Numbered from the stretch's first letter, positions 26,925 through 35,758 are shown. The stretch: 64,000 bases of DNA from Gemmatimonadaceae bacterium (GCA_025358925.1 JANYHT010000013.1:1-64000); one strand, 5' to 3'. Program-made: numbers and translations. Notes: generated by a model not told the origin, from the sequence alone.

Positions 26925-28324
26925 ACCTTCCGACAAATCGGTATGATCGATCCATTGTAGAGGGACCGCTTCAGAATGCTGTCTGGAAAATCGCACTGCC
27001 CACCATGTTTGCGAACATCATTGGTGGGCTGCAGGGCCTCGTCGATCACGTCATGGTGGGTCACTACGTCGGATTCACTGGGAACGCCGCCATCGGCGTG
27101 TCGTGGCAAATTTTTCTCGTCGTGATCGTTTTCATTTCGTCGCTGTTCACGGGCATGAGTGTGCTTGTGGCACGGTTTGCGGGCGCAGGTGATGAAGCGA
27201 AGGTCGATCGTACGGTGTATCAAGCGTTCCTCACCGCGATTGGTATGTCATTGTTTATTCTGGCTCCGCTTGGCTACGTGCTCGCGCCAATCCTTCTGGA
27301 TTTTGTTAACGCAGCGCCGACGGTGAAGGCTGAGGCGCTTCCGTTTCTTCGTATCATGTTTGTTTACAGCAGCGGCATGCTTGTGTTCTTCATGTTGGGA
27401 GGCGCGCTTCGGTCGGCCGGTGATGCGCGCACACCGATGAAGCTCGGCCTCGCCATGACGGCTTTAAACATCGCATTCAATGTTGTGCTCATTCGTGGTG
27501 CTGGTCCAATTCCAGCGTTTGGTGTGCGTGGTGCGGCGATGGGAACGGTGAGTGCGTCAGGCCTTGTCGCGCTTTATTCGTTGTGGCGGTTGTGGCGTGG
27601 CGGATGGGTGATCTCGTTTCCGCGCGGTGGCAGTCGCGCACCAGATTGGTCAATTATCGGATCGCTCTTCAAGTTTGGCTTGCCAACTGGCATTCAGGGT
27701 ATCGCAATGAATATCGGTGGCGTCTTAATGCTGTCATTTATCGGATCGCTCGCACAAAGTGCAGCCGCGCAAGCGGCGTTCACCGTATCGTACTCGCAGC
27801 TCTTTTCGTTCGTGACGTGGACGTCCGTTGGTTTGATGGGTGCAGCCGCAGCAGTCGCTGGACAAAATCTTGGTGCCGGACAGCCGGATCGTGCGCGCGA
27901 TGCCGTGCATGTGGCAGCCCGTATTGGTGTAGTTGGCGCGGCATTTCTCGGGCTCTTCTACTTCTTTATCCCCACGCAGTTACTCGGTGTCTTTGGACTG
28001 CATGAACCTGCGGTGATCGCCATCGGCACGCAGCTTTTGCGAGTGCTGAGTGTGTCCGGACTTTTCATCGCTGCGGCATTGACGTATACCGGCGGGCTGC
28101 AGGGCACCGGCGATACGAAGAGTCCGCTCTACATCTCGATCATTTCGCAGGTCGTCATTCCGCTCAGTATCTGCTTCGTTATTCGCGCTACTGGAACACT
28201 CGCGCCGATTCACATCTGGCTCGCTATTCTTGCCGGACACATCACGCGGTGTTTACTCAGCGTGTGGCGCTTCAATCAAGGTAAGTGGCGTGGGATCGCC
28301 GTTGACATCTCCGCACATGCATGA
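26921..28324 (+). CDS. MATE family multidrug/metabolite efflux transporter
   Basis: 467 aa with about 12 membrane helices. Typical sequence includes VWKIALPTMFANIIGGLQGLVDHVMVGHYVG at the start, LVARFAGAGDE and VAGQNLGAGQPDRARDAVH in the middle. These are MATE landmarks for a sodium- or proton-driven exporter of cationic or planar compounds. The GTG start at 26921 overlaps the SRPBCC stop, and its own stop overlaps the next ATG, so the three genes form a tight cassette. Confidence 0.92.
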   Translation: MNLPTNRYDRSIVEGPLQNAVWKIALPTMFANIIGGLQGLVDHVMVGHYVGFTGNAAIGVSWQIFLVVIVFISSLFTGMSVLVARFAGAGDEAKVDRTVYQAFLTAIGMSLFILAPLGYVLAPILLDFVNAAPTVKAEALPFLRIMFVYSSGMLVFFMLGGALRSAGDARTPMKLGLAMTALNIAFNVVLIRGAGPIPAFGVRGAAMGTVSASGLVALYSLWRLWRGGWVISFPRGGSRAPDWSIIGSLFKFGLPTGIQGIAMNIGGVLMLSFIGSLAQSAAAQAAFTVSYSQLFSFVTWTSVGLMGAAAAVAGQNLGAGQPDRARDAVHVAARIGVVGAAFLGLFYFFIPTQLLGVFGLHEPAVIAIGTQLLRVLSVSGLFIAAALTYTGGLQGTGDTKSPLYISIISQVVIPLSICFVIRATGTLAPIHIWLAILAGHITRCLLSVWRFNQGKWRGIAVDISAHA

Positions 28325-29709
28325 GTGATACAGCGGATGTGGTGATCTGCGGTGCTGGAATTGCGGGTGTCGCTGCGGCGCACGCGTTGGCCGTGGGACA
28401 CGGTGTCCGCAACGTGGTGCTTGTCGACGAACGGGCTCCATTGACACTCACCAGCGACAAGTCGACCGAAGCGTATCGGAATTGGTGGCCGAGTGTGGAT
28501 GACGCGATGATTTGTTTCATGAATCGATCGATTGACTTGCTTGAACAGCATGCGGATGCAAGCGACAATCGTTTTTTGTTGAACCGTCGTGGCTATGTGT
28601 ACGCGACCGCCGACACGCAAAGGGCTGCGTTATTTCTCGCTGATGCGCGGCTCGCGGAGCGACAAGGTGCGGGAGAAGTGCGTGTCTATCGCAGCCGTGA
28701 TGATGCGGTGCAATACCTGCCCAGTGCGCATACGGGTTTTCGGCATCATCCCCTTGGTTCCGATCTGTTCCTTGACCAGAACGCCATTCGCGACTACTTC
28801 CCATTTTTGGCCGACGGCATTGTCGCCGTTTTGCACGCACGGCGATGTGGTTGGCTCAGCGGACAGCAGTTAGGCGCGTATTTGCTTGACGAAGCGAAGG
28901 CGGCGGGGGTGACGCTTGTGGCAGGTCGTGTCGATGCGGTGCACGTCTCGCGGCAACGAGTCATTGGCGTGCAAGTCGCGAACGCGCGTGGTGCGAGCCA
29001 CACGATCAGCACGAATACGTTTGTGAACGCCGCTGGTCCGTTTGCCAAACACGTTGCGGCGATGCTTGCTGTTGACCTGCCCGTGTTTTCTGAGCTGCAC
29101 TTGAAGGTCGCATTTGAGGACGCACTTGGTGTGGTGCATCGCGACACCGGGTTGGTTATTCTCGATGATGCGCAGACGCTTGAGTGGTGCGACGAGATGC
29201 GGTTGGCGTTGGCTGCGAGTGACGAAACGCGATGGATGACTGAACGAATGCCGGCCGGTGTGCATCTGCGCCCCGAGGGTTACCATCAAAGCAAAACGGT
29301 GCTGATGCTTTGGGACTATCACAGCGCGCACCGATATGAGGATGCGGTGTTTCCGCTTCCAGACGATCCGTTGTATCCCGAACTTGCGATGCGCGGCATG
29401 GTGCGGCTTGTGCCAGGGTTGCAGCAGTATGTTGATCGGCTGCCGCACAGCTTTGTTGACGGCGGCTATTACACAAAAACCGAGGAAAATCGTCCACTGA
29501 TTGGACCGCTCGGAATTGATGGTGCGTTCGTGTGCGCGGCATTTTCTGGATTTGGATTAATGGCCGCACCTGCGGCGGGAGAATTGCTCGCGGCACACAT
29601 CACGCGGAGTGCGCTGCCCGAATACGCGACGTCCTTTTCACTCGCGCGGTATGAGGATGCTTCATATCGAATGCGGTTTAAACAATGGCGTTCGACGGGT
29701 CAGCTCTAG
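28321..29709 (+). CDS. FAD-dependent oxidoreductase, DAO (glycine/D-amino-acid oxidase) family
   Basis: 462 aa. The N-terminal FAD motif DVVICGAGIAGVAAAHALA is followed by the DAO-type strand NVVLVDERAPL. A second FAD-contact motif TFVNAAGPFAKHVA is in the middle, and the C-terminal GLM segment (FVCAAFSGFGLMAAPAAGELLA) is the expected flavin-closing motif. It probably oxidises a secondary or primary amine or a D-amino acid; the substrate is unknown. The ATG overlaps the upstream stop (ATGA). Last gene of the SRPBCC-MATE-oxidoreductase cassette; a MITE-like repeat begins 51 bp later. Confidence 0.88.
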   Translation: MSDTADVVICGAGIAGVAAAHALAVGHGVRNVVLVDERAPLTLTSDKSTEAYRNWWPSVDDAMICFMNRSIDLLEQHADASDNRFLLNRRGYVYATADTQRAALFLADARLAERQGAGEVRVYRSRDDAVQYLPSAHTGFRHHPLGSDLFLDQNAIRDYFPFLADGIVAVLHARRCGWLSGQQLGAYLLDEAKAAGVTLVAGRVDAVHVSRQRVIGVQVANARGASHTISTNTFVNAAGPFAKHVAAMLAVDLPVFSELHLKVAFEDALGVVHRDTGLVILDDAQTLEWCDEMRLALAASDETRWMTERMPAGVHLRPEGYHQSKTVLMLWDYHSAHRYEDAVFPLPDDPLYPELAMRGMVRLVPGLQQYVDRLPHSFVDGGYYTKTEENRPLIGPLGIDGAFVCAAFSGFGLMAAPAAGELLAAHITRSALPEYATSFSLARYEDASYRMRFKQWRSTGQL

Positions 29710-29760
29710 CGATGCTGCTAGAACGACAGGTTTCAGACACGCTGGTGTTTGAACAACTGA

Positions 29761-29888
29761 GTGCACACGGAGACGCGGGGAACGTGGAGTACCGCGCACA
29801 GATAGCAGCGGATGAGGCGAATCCCCATTCCATTTTTTGCTGTTGCGTTTGTGCTGTGCTCCGCGCCCTCTGCGCCTCCGCGTGAAAC
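29761..29888 (+). repeat. MITE-like repeat with inverted ends, copy B
   Basis: It starts GTGCACACGGAGACGCGG and ends CGCCTCCGCGTGAAA. The interior GGCGAATCCCCATTCCAT followed by TTTTTTGCTGTTGCGTTTG is the same as in copy A (6638-6773) on the opposite strand. It lies between the FAD oxidoreductase and the convergent S9 peptidase gene and may also act as a hairpin at their 3' ends. Confidence 0.75.
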
Positions 29889-29918
29889 CCGCTGCTCCAG
29901 ACAGCAGGCCCACCTATC

Positions 29919-32735
29919 TCACGGTTTATGCGAATTGAAGTCCGCACTCATCCGGAAACTGCGATCGCCCAGTAGAAACTCCGCAAAATACTCGGCCTGT
30001 AACTGGAACGCATACGGAGCCATTGGCCCATACGCGTGCGGTTGCCCAGGATACACCATAAAATCAAAACGCTTCTTGCTTTGAATGAGCGCATTGATGA
30101 GACGAATCGTGTTACTTGGGCTGACGTTGTTGTCTTCATCGCCCGTCTCGAGCAGCAACTTGCCCTTCAGGTTGTTCGCGATATCGATATTGGTGGGCAC
30201 ATAAATCCAAAACACGCTGTCTGGCGCCGCCGCAGGAGCGGAGGTCGGCGTTGCGGCCGGCACCGCCGTCGTTGCTCCGGCACCACCACGACCACCGCGC
30301 CCACCCGCACCGCCGCCATTCACACCACCGCGGCCCGTGCGTCCACCAAACTCCGTCGTCGCGATCGCCGCGCCCGCGATAAAATCGGCACTCCGACCCT
30401 TGGATCGTGCTTCGGCCGTCAAGCGCGCCGTATCAGACGCCGCCACCCACTTGAGCCCATGATACTGCTCGGCCCAATTGTTGTTGTAGATGTTGTTGTC
30501 GTGATTGCCCGATTCAGACACGCCAACCTTGAAGAACTCGTTGAATGGCGGAAGTAGCAGCGCTGCTGCGGTGAGAAAGCCACCGCCTGAATGTCCAAAA
30601 ATGCCAACGCGATCAATGTCGATCCACTTGTGGCGCGACGCGAGTTGCTCGATGCCCGTTTTCTTATCCGCAAGCGCGTAGTCGCGCATATCGAAATAGC
30701 TAAAATCCTGATACGCGGCGGATCGCGCTGGCGTGCCACCACGGTTGCCAATCTGAACGACGATGAACCCCAGCTGCGCGAGCTGCTGCGGTCCCGCCGT
30801 CGCCGCAAATCCACCGGTGACTGATTCGGTCTGCGGGCCCGGATACACGTTCGCAATGATCGGATATTTCTTCGTGGAATCAAAATCGAACGGTTTCCAC
30901 ATGTTGCCGTAAATCGGCGTGACACCGTCAGCAGCGAGTGTCTGAAACGTTTGCGGAAACTTCCAACCCGCTTCTTTGAGCTTCGATAAGTCCATCGTTT
31001 CCAAATCCATCACCAACTTGCCGGTGAGTCCGTCGCGAAGCTGCACGCGAGGCACGGTATCAACGCGAGACGACAAGTCGACAATGAACTTCTGATTCTT
31101 CGACACACTCGACGTGTGATTCGCGTTGCCGACATCCAGCAACGACATACTCGCATCGGCTAAGTTCACTCGATACAAGTGTTGGTTGTACAAATTCTCT
31201 CCCGCTTCGCGTCCCTCACCTCGAATCCACGCAATGCCTTTAATGCTGTCGACCGAGAGGATGGCATCCGATCGCCATTCGCCCGACGTGAGTTGTCGCT
31301 TCAGCTTCCCATCGTAGCTGTAGAGGTAGTAGTGTCCCCACCCATCTCGTTCGGAAAACCAAATAAAGTCACCTCCGCTCTTCACATAAATCGGCGCCTG
31401 CGGTTCGAGTGAACCCGACTCACCCTTGGTATCGCTGAGCAACACGGTGCTCTTGCCCGTCGTGATATCGAGTTCAACAAATTCGATATTACGCTGCAAG
31501 CGGTCCCGACGCACGACGCGCATCACAGTGCCGGTTTTCCCCATCCAATAGCCTTGACCCACCGGAAGTCCAAAGGCTGCGCCACCACCGCCGACACCAC
31601 CGCGACCGCCGCCAACACCCACCTGCCCTGACGCCACAATGCGTTGATCTTTCCAATGATCCAACGGCGCCTTCAGCGCGGCCTTGTCGCCGCGCACGTA
31701 CGTCCAAATTTCCGGTTTCGGGATGCTGTCCTCACCCGGCATCGGATAAGAATATTGCATGAGCGTCGGCCGAGGCTCCGTGAGCGAGCGCACTAAGTAC
31801 ATGTCTTTCACGCCGCGTGTGTCGGTACGCGTGATGTGAAACGCTTTCGAATCGAGTGACCATGAAAGCGTGGGACGTGAGGGACGCAGTGCCGCTGCGC
31901 CACGATCATTTTGATCGTCTTGTTGTTGTTGCTGCTGCCCTTGCGTGGTGTCTTGCTGACCACCCGCACCACCACGCCCGCCATTGGCAAAACTGAATTT
32001 TTCGATACCCTCTTTGGTAATTTGCACCGTGTCACCTTTTGCCTTGTCTACCAAGAACAAATTATGACTTTTCGCGAAGACGAAGACCGTGCTGTCGGGC
32101 GACCAATTGCGCACCTCCGGCGGCGTCGCACCACGACCACCAACCGGAGGCACCGCACCCCGGCCTCCGCCTCCCGCGCCACGACCGACGGCCAGCGTGG
32201 CGTCCACTTCCTCATCCTTCGTCATCAACGAGTCTTGCGCGCCGCGATATCGCCCAAGACTGCTCAGTGTTTCGGTCGCGAGCACCCAATCATAACGCGT
32301 ACTATCGATCGCGAAACGTAAGTGCTTATGATCTTTCGTGATGTTGACGAGAGTGAATTGGTCGTTGAGCGCGTAGGCTTCAATGGCTTTCTTTCGCATC
32401 ACGGATAGCTGTGCGGCCATTTTTCCGTGATCGAACAACGGCTTCTTGATGCGCATCGCCGCGTTCACCAACCACCAATGTTCACCGGTGTGATCGCGCC
32501 AACTGTAAAACAACGAATCGGTCTCGCCAATCCAACGCGGTGTGATGGTTGAGCTAAAGGTCATGCCACGCATGTTGGCCGCGCTAAACTTGTCGTAGAG
32601 CGCCCAATTGGCTTTGGGGGCAAGCGGATGCGGCTCCAGCACCTGTGCGCGCGCGATGGACGCCGTCAGCACCAGGGTCGCGAACGCACTACCGATGCGG
32701 CGGGCAACGGTCGCACGATGCGCCGTGTATGACAT
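29919..32735 (-). CDS. Exported S9 (prolyl oligopeptidase/DPP IV-like) peptidase
   Basis: 938 aa from ATG 32735, preceded by GGAG; signal peptide MSYTAHRATVARRIGSAFATLVLTASIARAQ in parts. The N-terminal two thirds form a propeller-like region, the last third the hydrolase. The Ser nucleophile lies in GHSGGGF, in place of the more common GWSYGG. The acid is in ETGDEDNNV and the His in GQPHAYG. Several Gly/Arg-rich low-complexity inserts occur, for instance GGRGGVGGGG near the middle and a 40-residue Gly/Ala/Pro stretch shortly before the acid residue. A dipeptidyl- or oligopeptidase at the cell surface is likely. Confidence 0.9.
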   Translation of the reverse strand: MSYTAHRATVARRIGSAFATLVLTASIARAQVLEPHPLAPKANWALYDKFSAANMRGMTFSSTITPRWIGETDSLFYSWRDHTGEHWWLVNAAMRIKKPLFDHGKMAAQLSVMRKKAIEAYALNDQFTLVNITKDHKHLRFAIDSTRYDWVLATETLSSLGRYRGAQDSLMTKDEEVDATLAVGRGAGGGGRGAVPPVGGRGATPPEVRNWSPDSTVFVFAKSHNLFLVDKAKGDTVQITKEGIEKFSFANGGRGGAGGQQDTTQGQQQQQQDDQNDRGAAALRPSRPTLSWSLDSKAFHITRTDTRGVKDMYLVRSLTEPRPTLMQYSYPMPGEDSIPKPEIWTYVRGDKAALKAPLDHWKDQRIVASGQVGVGGGRGGVGGGGAAFGLPVGQGYWMGKTGTVMRVVRRDRLQRNIEFVELDITTGKSTVLLSDTKGESGSLEPQAPIYVKSGGDFIWFSERDGWGHYYLYSYDGKLKRQLTSGEWRSDAILSVDSIKGIAWIRGEGREAGENLYNQHLYRVNLADASMSLLDVGNANHTSSVSKNQKFIVDLSSRVDTVPRVQLRDGLTGKLVMDLETMDLSKLKEAGWKFPQTFQTLAADGVTPIYGNMWKPFDFDSTKKYPIIANVYPGPQTESVTGGFAATAGPQQLAQLGFIVVQIGNRGGTPARSAAYQDFSYFDMRDYALADKKTGIEQLASRHKWIDIDRVGIFGHSGGGFLTAAALLLPPFNEFFKVGVSESGNHDNNIYNNNWAEQYHGLKWVAASDTARLTAEARSKGRSADFIAGAAIATTEFGGRTGRGGVNGGGAGGRGGRGGAGATTAVPAATPTSAPAAAPDSVFWIYVPTNIDIANNLKGKLLLETGDEDNNVSPSNTIRLINALIQSKKRFDFMVYPGQPHAYGPMAPYAFQLQAEYFAEFLLGDRSFRMSADFNSHKP

Positions 32736-32913
32736 TCTGCAAACTCCAAGGAAGGAAGACCGATGTGGCCGGCACTCAACACGACCATCGGAGCTAAAAC
32801 GCACCAGCTGGGTGAGGTGTTGGCGACCGGCGCGACGCTGCATGTTCATGACATCGCTCCTGTCGTCCATTCCCGCTCGACACAGACCGTCGTCCCCCAA
32901 CCACGAGCGTCCT

Positions 32914-33354
32914 ATGCGCCTTCGCTTCGCTTTCGCACTGCTTGCCGCATTCCCAACACTCGTCGTCGCGCAACAGCCACAGTTTCTTCAGCCCTACGGA
33001 CCGACCACGTATCCGTTCTCACCTGCTGTCCGAGTCGGCAACATGCTTTATCTCGCGGGTCAGATGGGCACGAGCAGCGACGCAAAGGGTGGCCTTGTGC
33101 CGGGCGGTATTACGGCCGAAACCACGGCGGCAATGAACAACATTAAAGACGTGCTGCAAAAATCTGGCTCCGACATGGCGCATGTGGTTAAGTGCACCGT
33201 CTTCCTCGCTGACATGAAGGAATGGCCGGCGATGAACGACGTCTACAAAACGTATTTCGCGAATGGAAAATATCCTGCGCGGAGTGCGTTTGGTGCGAAT
33301 GGACTCGCCCAGAACGGACGCATCGAAATTGAGTGCCTTGCGGTGGTCAAGTAA
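32914..33354 (+). CDS. RidA-family protein with a signal peptide
   Basis: 146 aa from ATG 32914. Residues 1-20 (MRLRFAFALLAAFPTLVVAQ) form a signal peptide. The remainder is a complete RidA/YER057c/UK114 fold: YPFSPAVRVGNMLYLAGQ, TAAMNNIKDVLQKSGSDMAHVVKCTVFLADM, MNDVYKTYF and the C-terminal PARSAFGANGLAQNGRIEIECLAV. The conserved Arg of RidA deaminases lies in PARSAFG. Canonical RidA hydrolyses reactive enamines or imines in the cytosol; this one seems to be exported. Divergent from the S9 peptidase gene. Confidence 0.9.
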   Translation: MRLRFAFALLAAFPTLVVAQQPQFLQPYGPTTYPFSPAVRVGNMLYLAGQMGTSSDAKGGLVPGGITAETTAAMNNIKDVLQKSGSDMAHVVKCTVFLADMKEWPAMNDVYKTYFANGKYPARSAFGANGLAQNGRIEIECLAVVK

Positions 33355-33375
33355 GCACGTTCGACACGCATGCAA

Positions 33376-33413
33376 AACGCTCCGGACACCGCGGGTGCGA
33401 TGTCCGGAGCGTT
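33376..33413. terminator. Bidirectional terminator hairpin between convergent genes
   Basis: The 13-bp arms AACGCTCCGGACA and TGTCCGGAGCGTT are perfect inverses across a 12-nt loop. They are placed between the ridA-like stop (33354) and the stop of the convergent gene (33439). Confidence 0.8.
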
Positions 33414-33438
33414 ACGGCGAACAGTCCGTCGCTGAACC

Positions 33439-34146
33439 CTAGTTTTTCGTGACGGTCAAACCAGTGACGGTCGCTTCCGTGTTGTGCGCGAAGCGAATGC
33501 CGAACAGGCCATCGGTCGACTTCAACTTGCCGGCCGTGACGAGCGTGGCCTTGTCGTACGATCCGACGACAGTGCCGTTAATGGCGCACTCCACTTTATC
33601 GCCCTTCACCGAGACCGCGATTTCCTGCGTGACCGGAGCGCCCTTGCCAGACGCGATGTGCACGGCCGCATTGGCTTCGCCACGTCCGTTGACCTGAAAC
33701 GGCGCTGGACCCATACCGCGCACGATAAAGTTGCCGTTGCCGTACGCCGCGCAATACAAATAGCTCTGGTTGTCGGTGCCCAGATTGTTCCCGCCAATCA
33801 CGATGCCGTACGGATGTGGATGGTCGTTGAGACCCATGTACTCCTTTTCATTGAAGGTCGCCTTCACGGTATAGTTGCCGCTGGCCTTGTTGGCGGGGTT
33901 CCAATACGTCACGGCCGGACCCGTCGTGACCTTCAACACCTTGCCGTCCATCGACAGCTTCGAATTCGTGAGCACTTGCCCGGCCTTCTCTTCTTTGGCA
34001 TCGATCTTTCCCGCCCAACCAGCAGCCGTAATGCCACCGCCCGCAACCTTGCGCGACGATTCCTGATCCATCACCTGCGCAGACGACAAATTGGGCAGGA
34101 CCAGCATGGCAGCGACCGCAACGGCAGCCGCGTGGGAGTAGCGCAT
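33439..34146 (-). CDS. Exported jelly-roll (DUF1080/concanavalin-like) protein
   Basis: 235 aa from ATG 34146, with GAGAGGG upstream; signal peptide at 1-24 (up to SSAQ). The rest is beta-rich: YWNPANKASGNYTVKATFNEKEYMG, PYGIVIGGNNLGTDNQSYLYC, and a last strand TEATVTGLTVTKN. This resembles single-domain concanavalin A-like folds (3-keto-disaccharide hydrolase DUF1080 type) without recognisable catalytic residues. Probably a ligand-binding protein outside the cytosol. The family call is by fold impression only. Confidence 0.65.
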   Translation of the reverse strand: MRYSHAAAVAVAAMLVLPNLSSAQVMDQESSRKVAGGGITAAGWAGKIDAKEEKAGQVLTNSKLSMDGKVLKVTTGPAVTYWNPANKASGNYTVKATFNEKEYMGLNDHPHPYGIVIGGNNLGTDNQSYLYCAAYGNGNFIVRGMGPAPFQVNGRGEANAAVHIASGKGAPVTQEIAVSVKGDKVECAINGTVVGSYDKATLVTAGKLKSTDGLFGIRFAHNTEATVTGLTVTKN

Positions 34147-34290
34147 AGCAAACCCTCTCTGTGAAGTAAGTTGCATAACGATGACGGTAGGAATCCGACC
34201 CCGGGGCACGAACTGCACCCATAATATGCGTGTGGTGCCGCCGTCTGCTATCCCACAGCGCGCGCCACTGCTCCTTAAAACACCACACTC

Positions 34291-34995
34291 GTGAAGAAAT
34301 TCCAACGGCTCGATGAAGCCACCGCTCCAGACGGCACGGTGCTCACGCTATTCGAGCATGACGGCGCGTATGTGATTCGCGTGAATGGCGTGGAGCTCAT
34401 GTCCACGCGTCGACATCATTCGGAAGACGCTTTAGCGCTGGCCGTGTGCGAGCCCCTCGCCACGACGCATGACGCCCGTGTGCTCATCGGCGGACTCGGC
34501 TTAGGCTTCACGTTGAAGGCGGCGTTGCAGACGCTGGCGCCTGACGCGCGCGTGGTGGTAGCAGAAATTGTGGCGAAGGTCATTGAGTGGAATCGGAACA
34601 CGGACTACGCGTTGGCCGCCGACGCATTGCGTGATCCGCGCGTCGACATGCGCCACGTTGATGTGTGGCGTGTGTTGCGTGAACACCCGAATACGTTTGA
34701 CGCGATTGTTTTGGATGTTGACAACGGCGCTGAATCACTCACGACGAAAGGCAATGCCAAGTTGTACCGGACGACAGGCATTCACTTTGCTATTGCGGCG
34801 CTTCGTCCTGGTGGCCGCATCGCGTATTGGTCGGCGACGGATGACATTGCGTTTGAAACCTCGTTGCGTCATGCGGGCCTCGACGTGACGGTCACTCGGG
34901 TGCGCGCGCATGCAACGTCGGGCGCGTGGCATACGCTGTTTATCGGGCAGACGAGCGCGGAGCGGAGTGCGGGGTCGCGGGTGAGTCGGGAGTAG
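34291..34995 (+). CDS. Spermidine synthase-like methyltransferase-fold protein
   Basis: 234 aa from GTG 34291. The Rossmann-type motif VLIGGLGLGFTLKAALQ (GGLGLG) is at about residue 67, followed by VVVAEIVAKVIEWNR and the acidic loop DAIVLDVDNGAE. This matches the spermidine/spermine synthase family. The short length (polyamine aminopropyltransferases have about 280-300 residues) and the missing N-terminal beta-domain leave polyamine synthesis uncertain; a SAM-dependent methyltransferase role is possible. Cytosolic. Divergent from the jelly-roll protein gene. Confidence 0.82.
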   Translation: MKKFQRLDEATAPDGTVLTLFEHDGAYVIRVNGVELMSTRRHHSEDALALAVCEPLATTHDARVLIGGLGLGFTLKAALQTLAPDARVVVAEIVAKVIEWNRNTDYALAADALRDPRVDMRHVDVWRVLREHPNTFDAIVLDVDNGAESLTTKGNAKLYRTTGIHFAIAALRPGGRIAYWSATDDIAFETSLRHAGLDVTVTRVRAHATSGAWHTLFIGQTSAERSAGSRVSRE

Positions 34996-35121
34996 AGGTG
35001 CGGAACTGCGGTTTCACGCGGAGGCGCGGAGGCGCGGGGAACAGCAAAGAGGAACTAAAAGAGAGAACAACAAACAACATTCAAAATCAAAAAATGAACA
35101 TTAAACAGCCAGAAAAAATAG

Positions 35122-35165
35122 AACTGCAACAGCATTTGACAATGAATCAAAAACTGCAACAGCAT
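35122..35165 (+). repeat. Direct repeat AACTGCAACAGCAT, two copies 30 bp apart
   Basis: Copies at 35122-35135 and 35152-35165 within the A-rich arm of element C. No gene overlaps them. Confidence 0.6.
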
Positions 35166-35177
35166 CCGCGAATACAC

Positions 35178-35624
35178 TGTCCAGTCCTAAGAAATGTCTA
35201 CACAAGTGGTGTCGCCGAGTTGGTCCACGACAAAAATGGCACGCGGTGGCACACCACCGCTTTTAAAAGTCCGTCCGGTAGCGTTTGTTCGCCTGTGCGA
35301 TCAGTTCCTCATGCGCGCGCAGCTGCAAGTGCGCGTCCGCCAACGCCGTCCCCAACGCGGCGATGTTGTCCTGTTCGCGCTTCATCACCACCTCCACGAC
35401 ATCCCGTTCCGGTTTGACGCGGCCATATTCCTCCATCCACTTCTGCACGATCGCCACATTCGTCTGCGCGTCCCGCGCGGCCGCCCGCAGCGACAGCTGT
35501 CCGCGCTCAATCTCTTCGACCATCCGCTGCTTCAACTCCGCACTATACCGATGCTGCGCTCGTTCCATGCGATCACGTCTCCTCGTTTCCCGCGTGACGT
35601 GTAGACGCTAATCAGGACGACACA
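35178..35624 (-). mobile_element. 447-bp IS3-like remnant with only orfA
   Basis: Imperfect inverted ends both start TGT and share GTCCT and GTCTACAC at the same offsets, 18 nt before GTCTACAC. A single ORF inside encodes an OrfA-type transposase subunit. There is no OrfB integrase. No target-site duplication is evident. It could be a deletion derivative moved by a complete relative elsewhere. Confidence 0.65.
35263..35568 (-). CDS. IS3-family transposase OrfA (helix-turn-helix subunit)
   Basis: 101 aa. The N-terminal YSAELKQRMVEEIERGQLSLRAAARDAQTNVAIVQKW is a helix-turn-helix as in IS3/IS911 OrfA, followed by a leucine/glutamate-rich coiled-coil region (PERDVVEVVMKREQDNIAALGTALADAHLQLRAHEELI). 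A catalytic partner OrfB is absent, so it cannot support transposition alone. It lies inside a pair of IS-like ends and inside the MITE-like element C. Confidence 0.75.
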   Translation of the reverse strand: MERAQHRYSAELKQRMVEEIERGQLSLRAAARDAQTNVAIVQKWMEEYGRVKPERDVVEVVMKREQDNIAALGTALADAHLQLRAHEELIAQANKRYRTDF

Positions 35625-35699
35625 GCGTGTTGTTCTCTCTGCGGCGCTGCTCCCCGCGCCTCCGCGTGAAACCGCCGTTGCCAATGTCGCCAAAGCACA

Positions 35700-35727
35700 C
35701 GGGGCCGGAGAACAATCCCCGGCCCCG
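35700..35727 (-). terminator. GC-rich hairpin after the susD gene
   Basis: CGGGGCCGG and CCGGCCCCG form a perfect 9-bp stem with a 10-nt loop. It lies 31 bp beyond the stop of the minus-strand susC-susD operon. There is no clear T-run on the minus strand. Confidence 0.55.
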
Positions 35728-35758
35728 CAGTCCTACAATCATTCCGCGTCCTCGTGTC

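Larger units (their letters stand above)
35010..35674. mobile_element. MITE-like element C, interrupted by an IS remnant
   Basis: The outer ends GGTTTCACGCGGAGGCGCGG (from 35010) and its inverse ending at 35674 resemble the ends of repeats A and B. Just inside, GAGAGAACAAC (35061-35071) and GTTGTTCTCTC (35629-35639) pair as inverted repeats. The interior is AT-rich and lacks the GGCGAATCCCC core of A and B. An orfA-only IS occupies 35178-35624. Confidence 0.65.

Noticed and set aside
34926-35417. 163-aa ORF across element C and the IS remnant
   Set aside because: It runs through inverted repeats and the antisense of OrfA; its composition is not protein-like.
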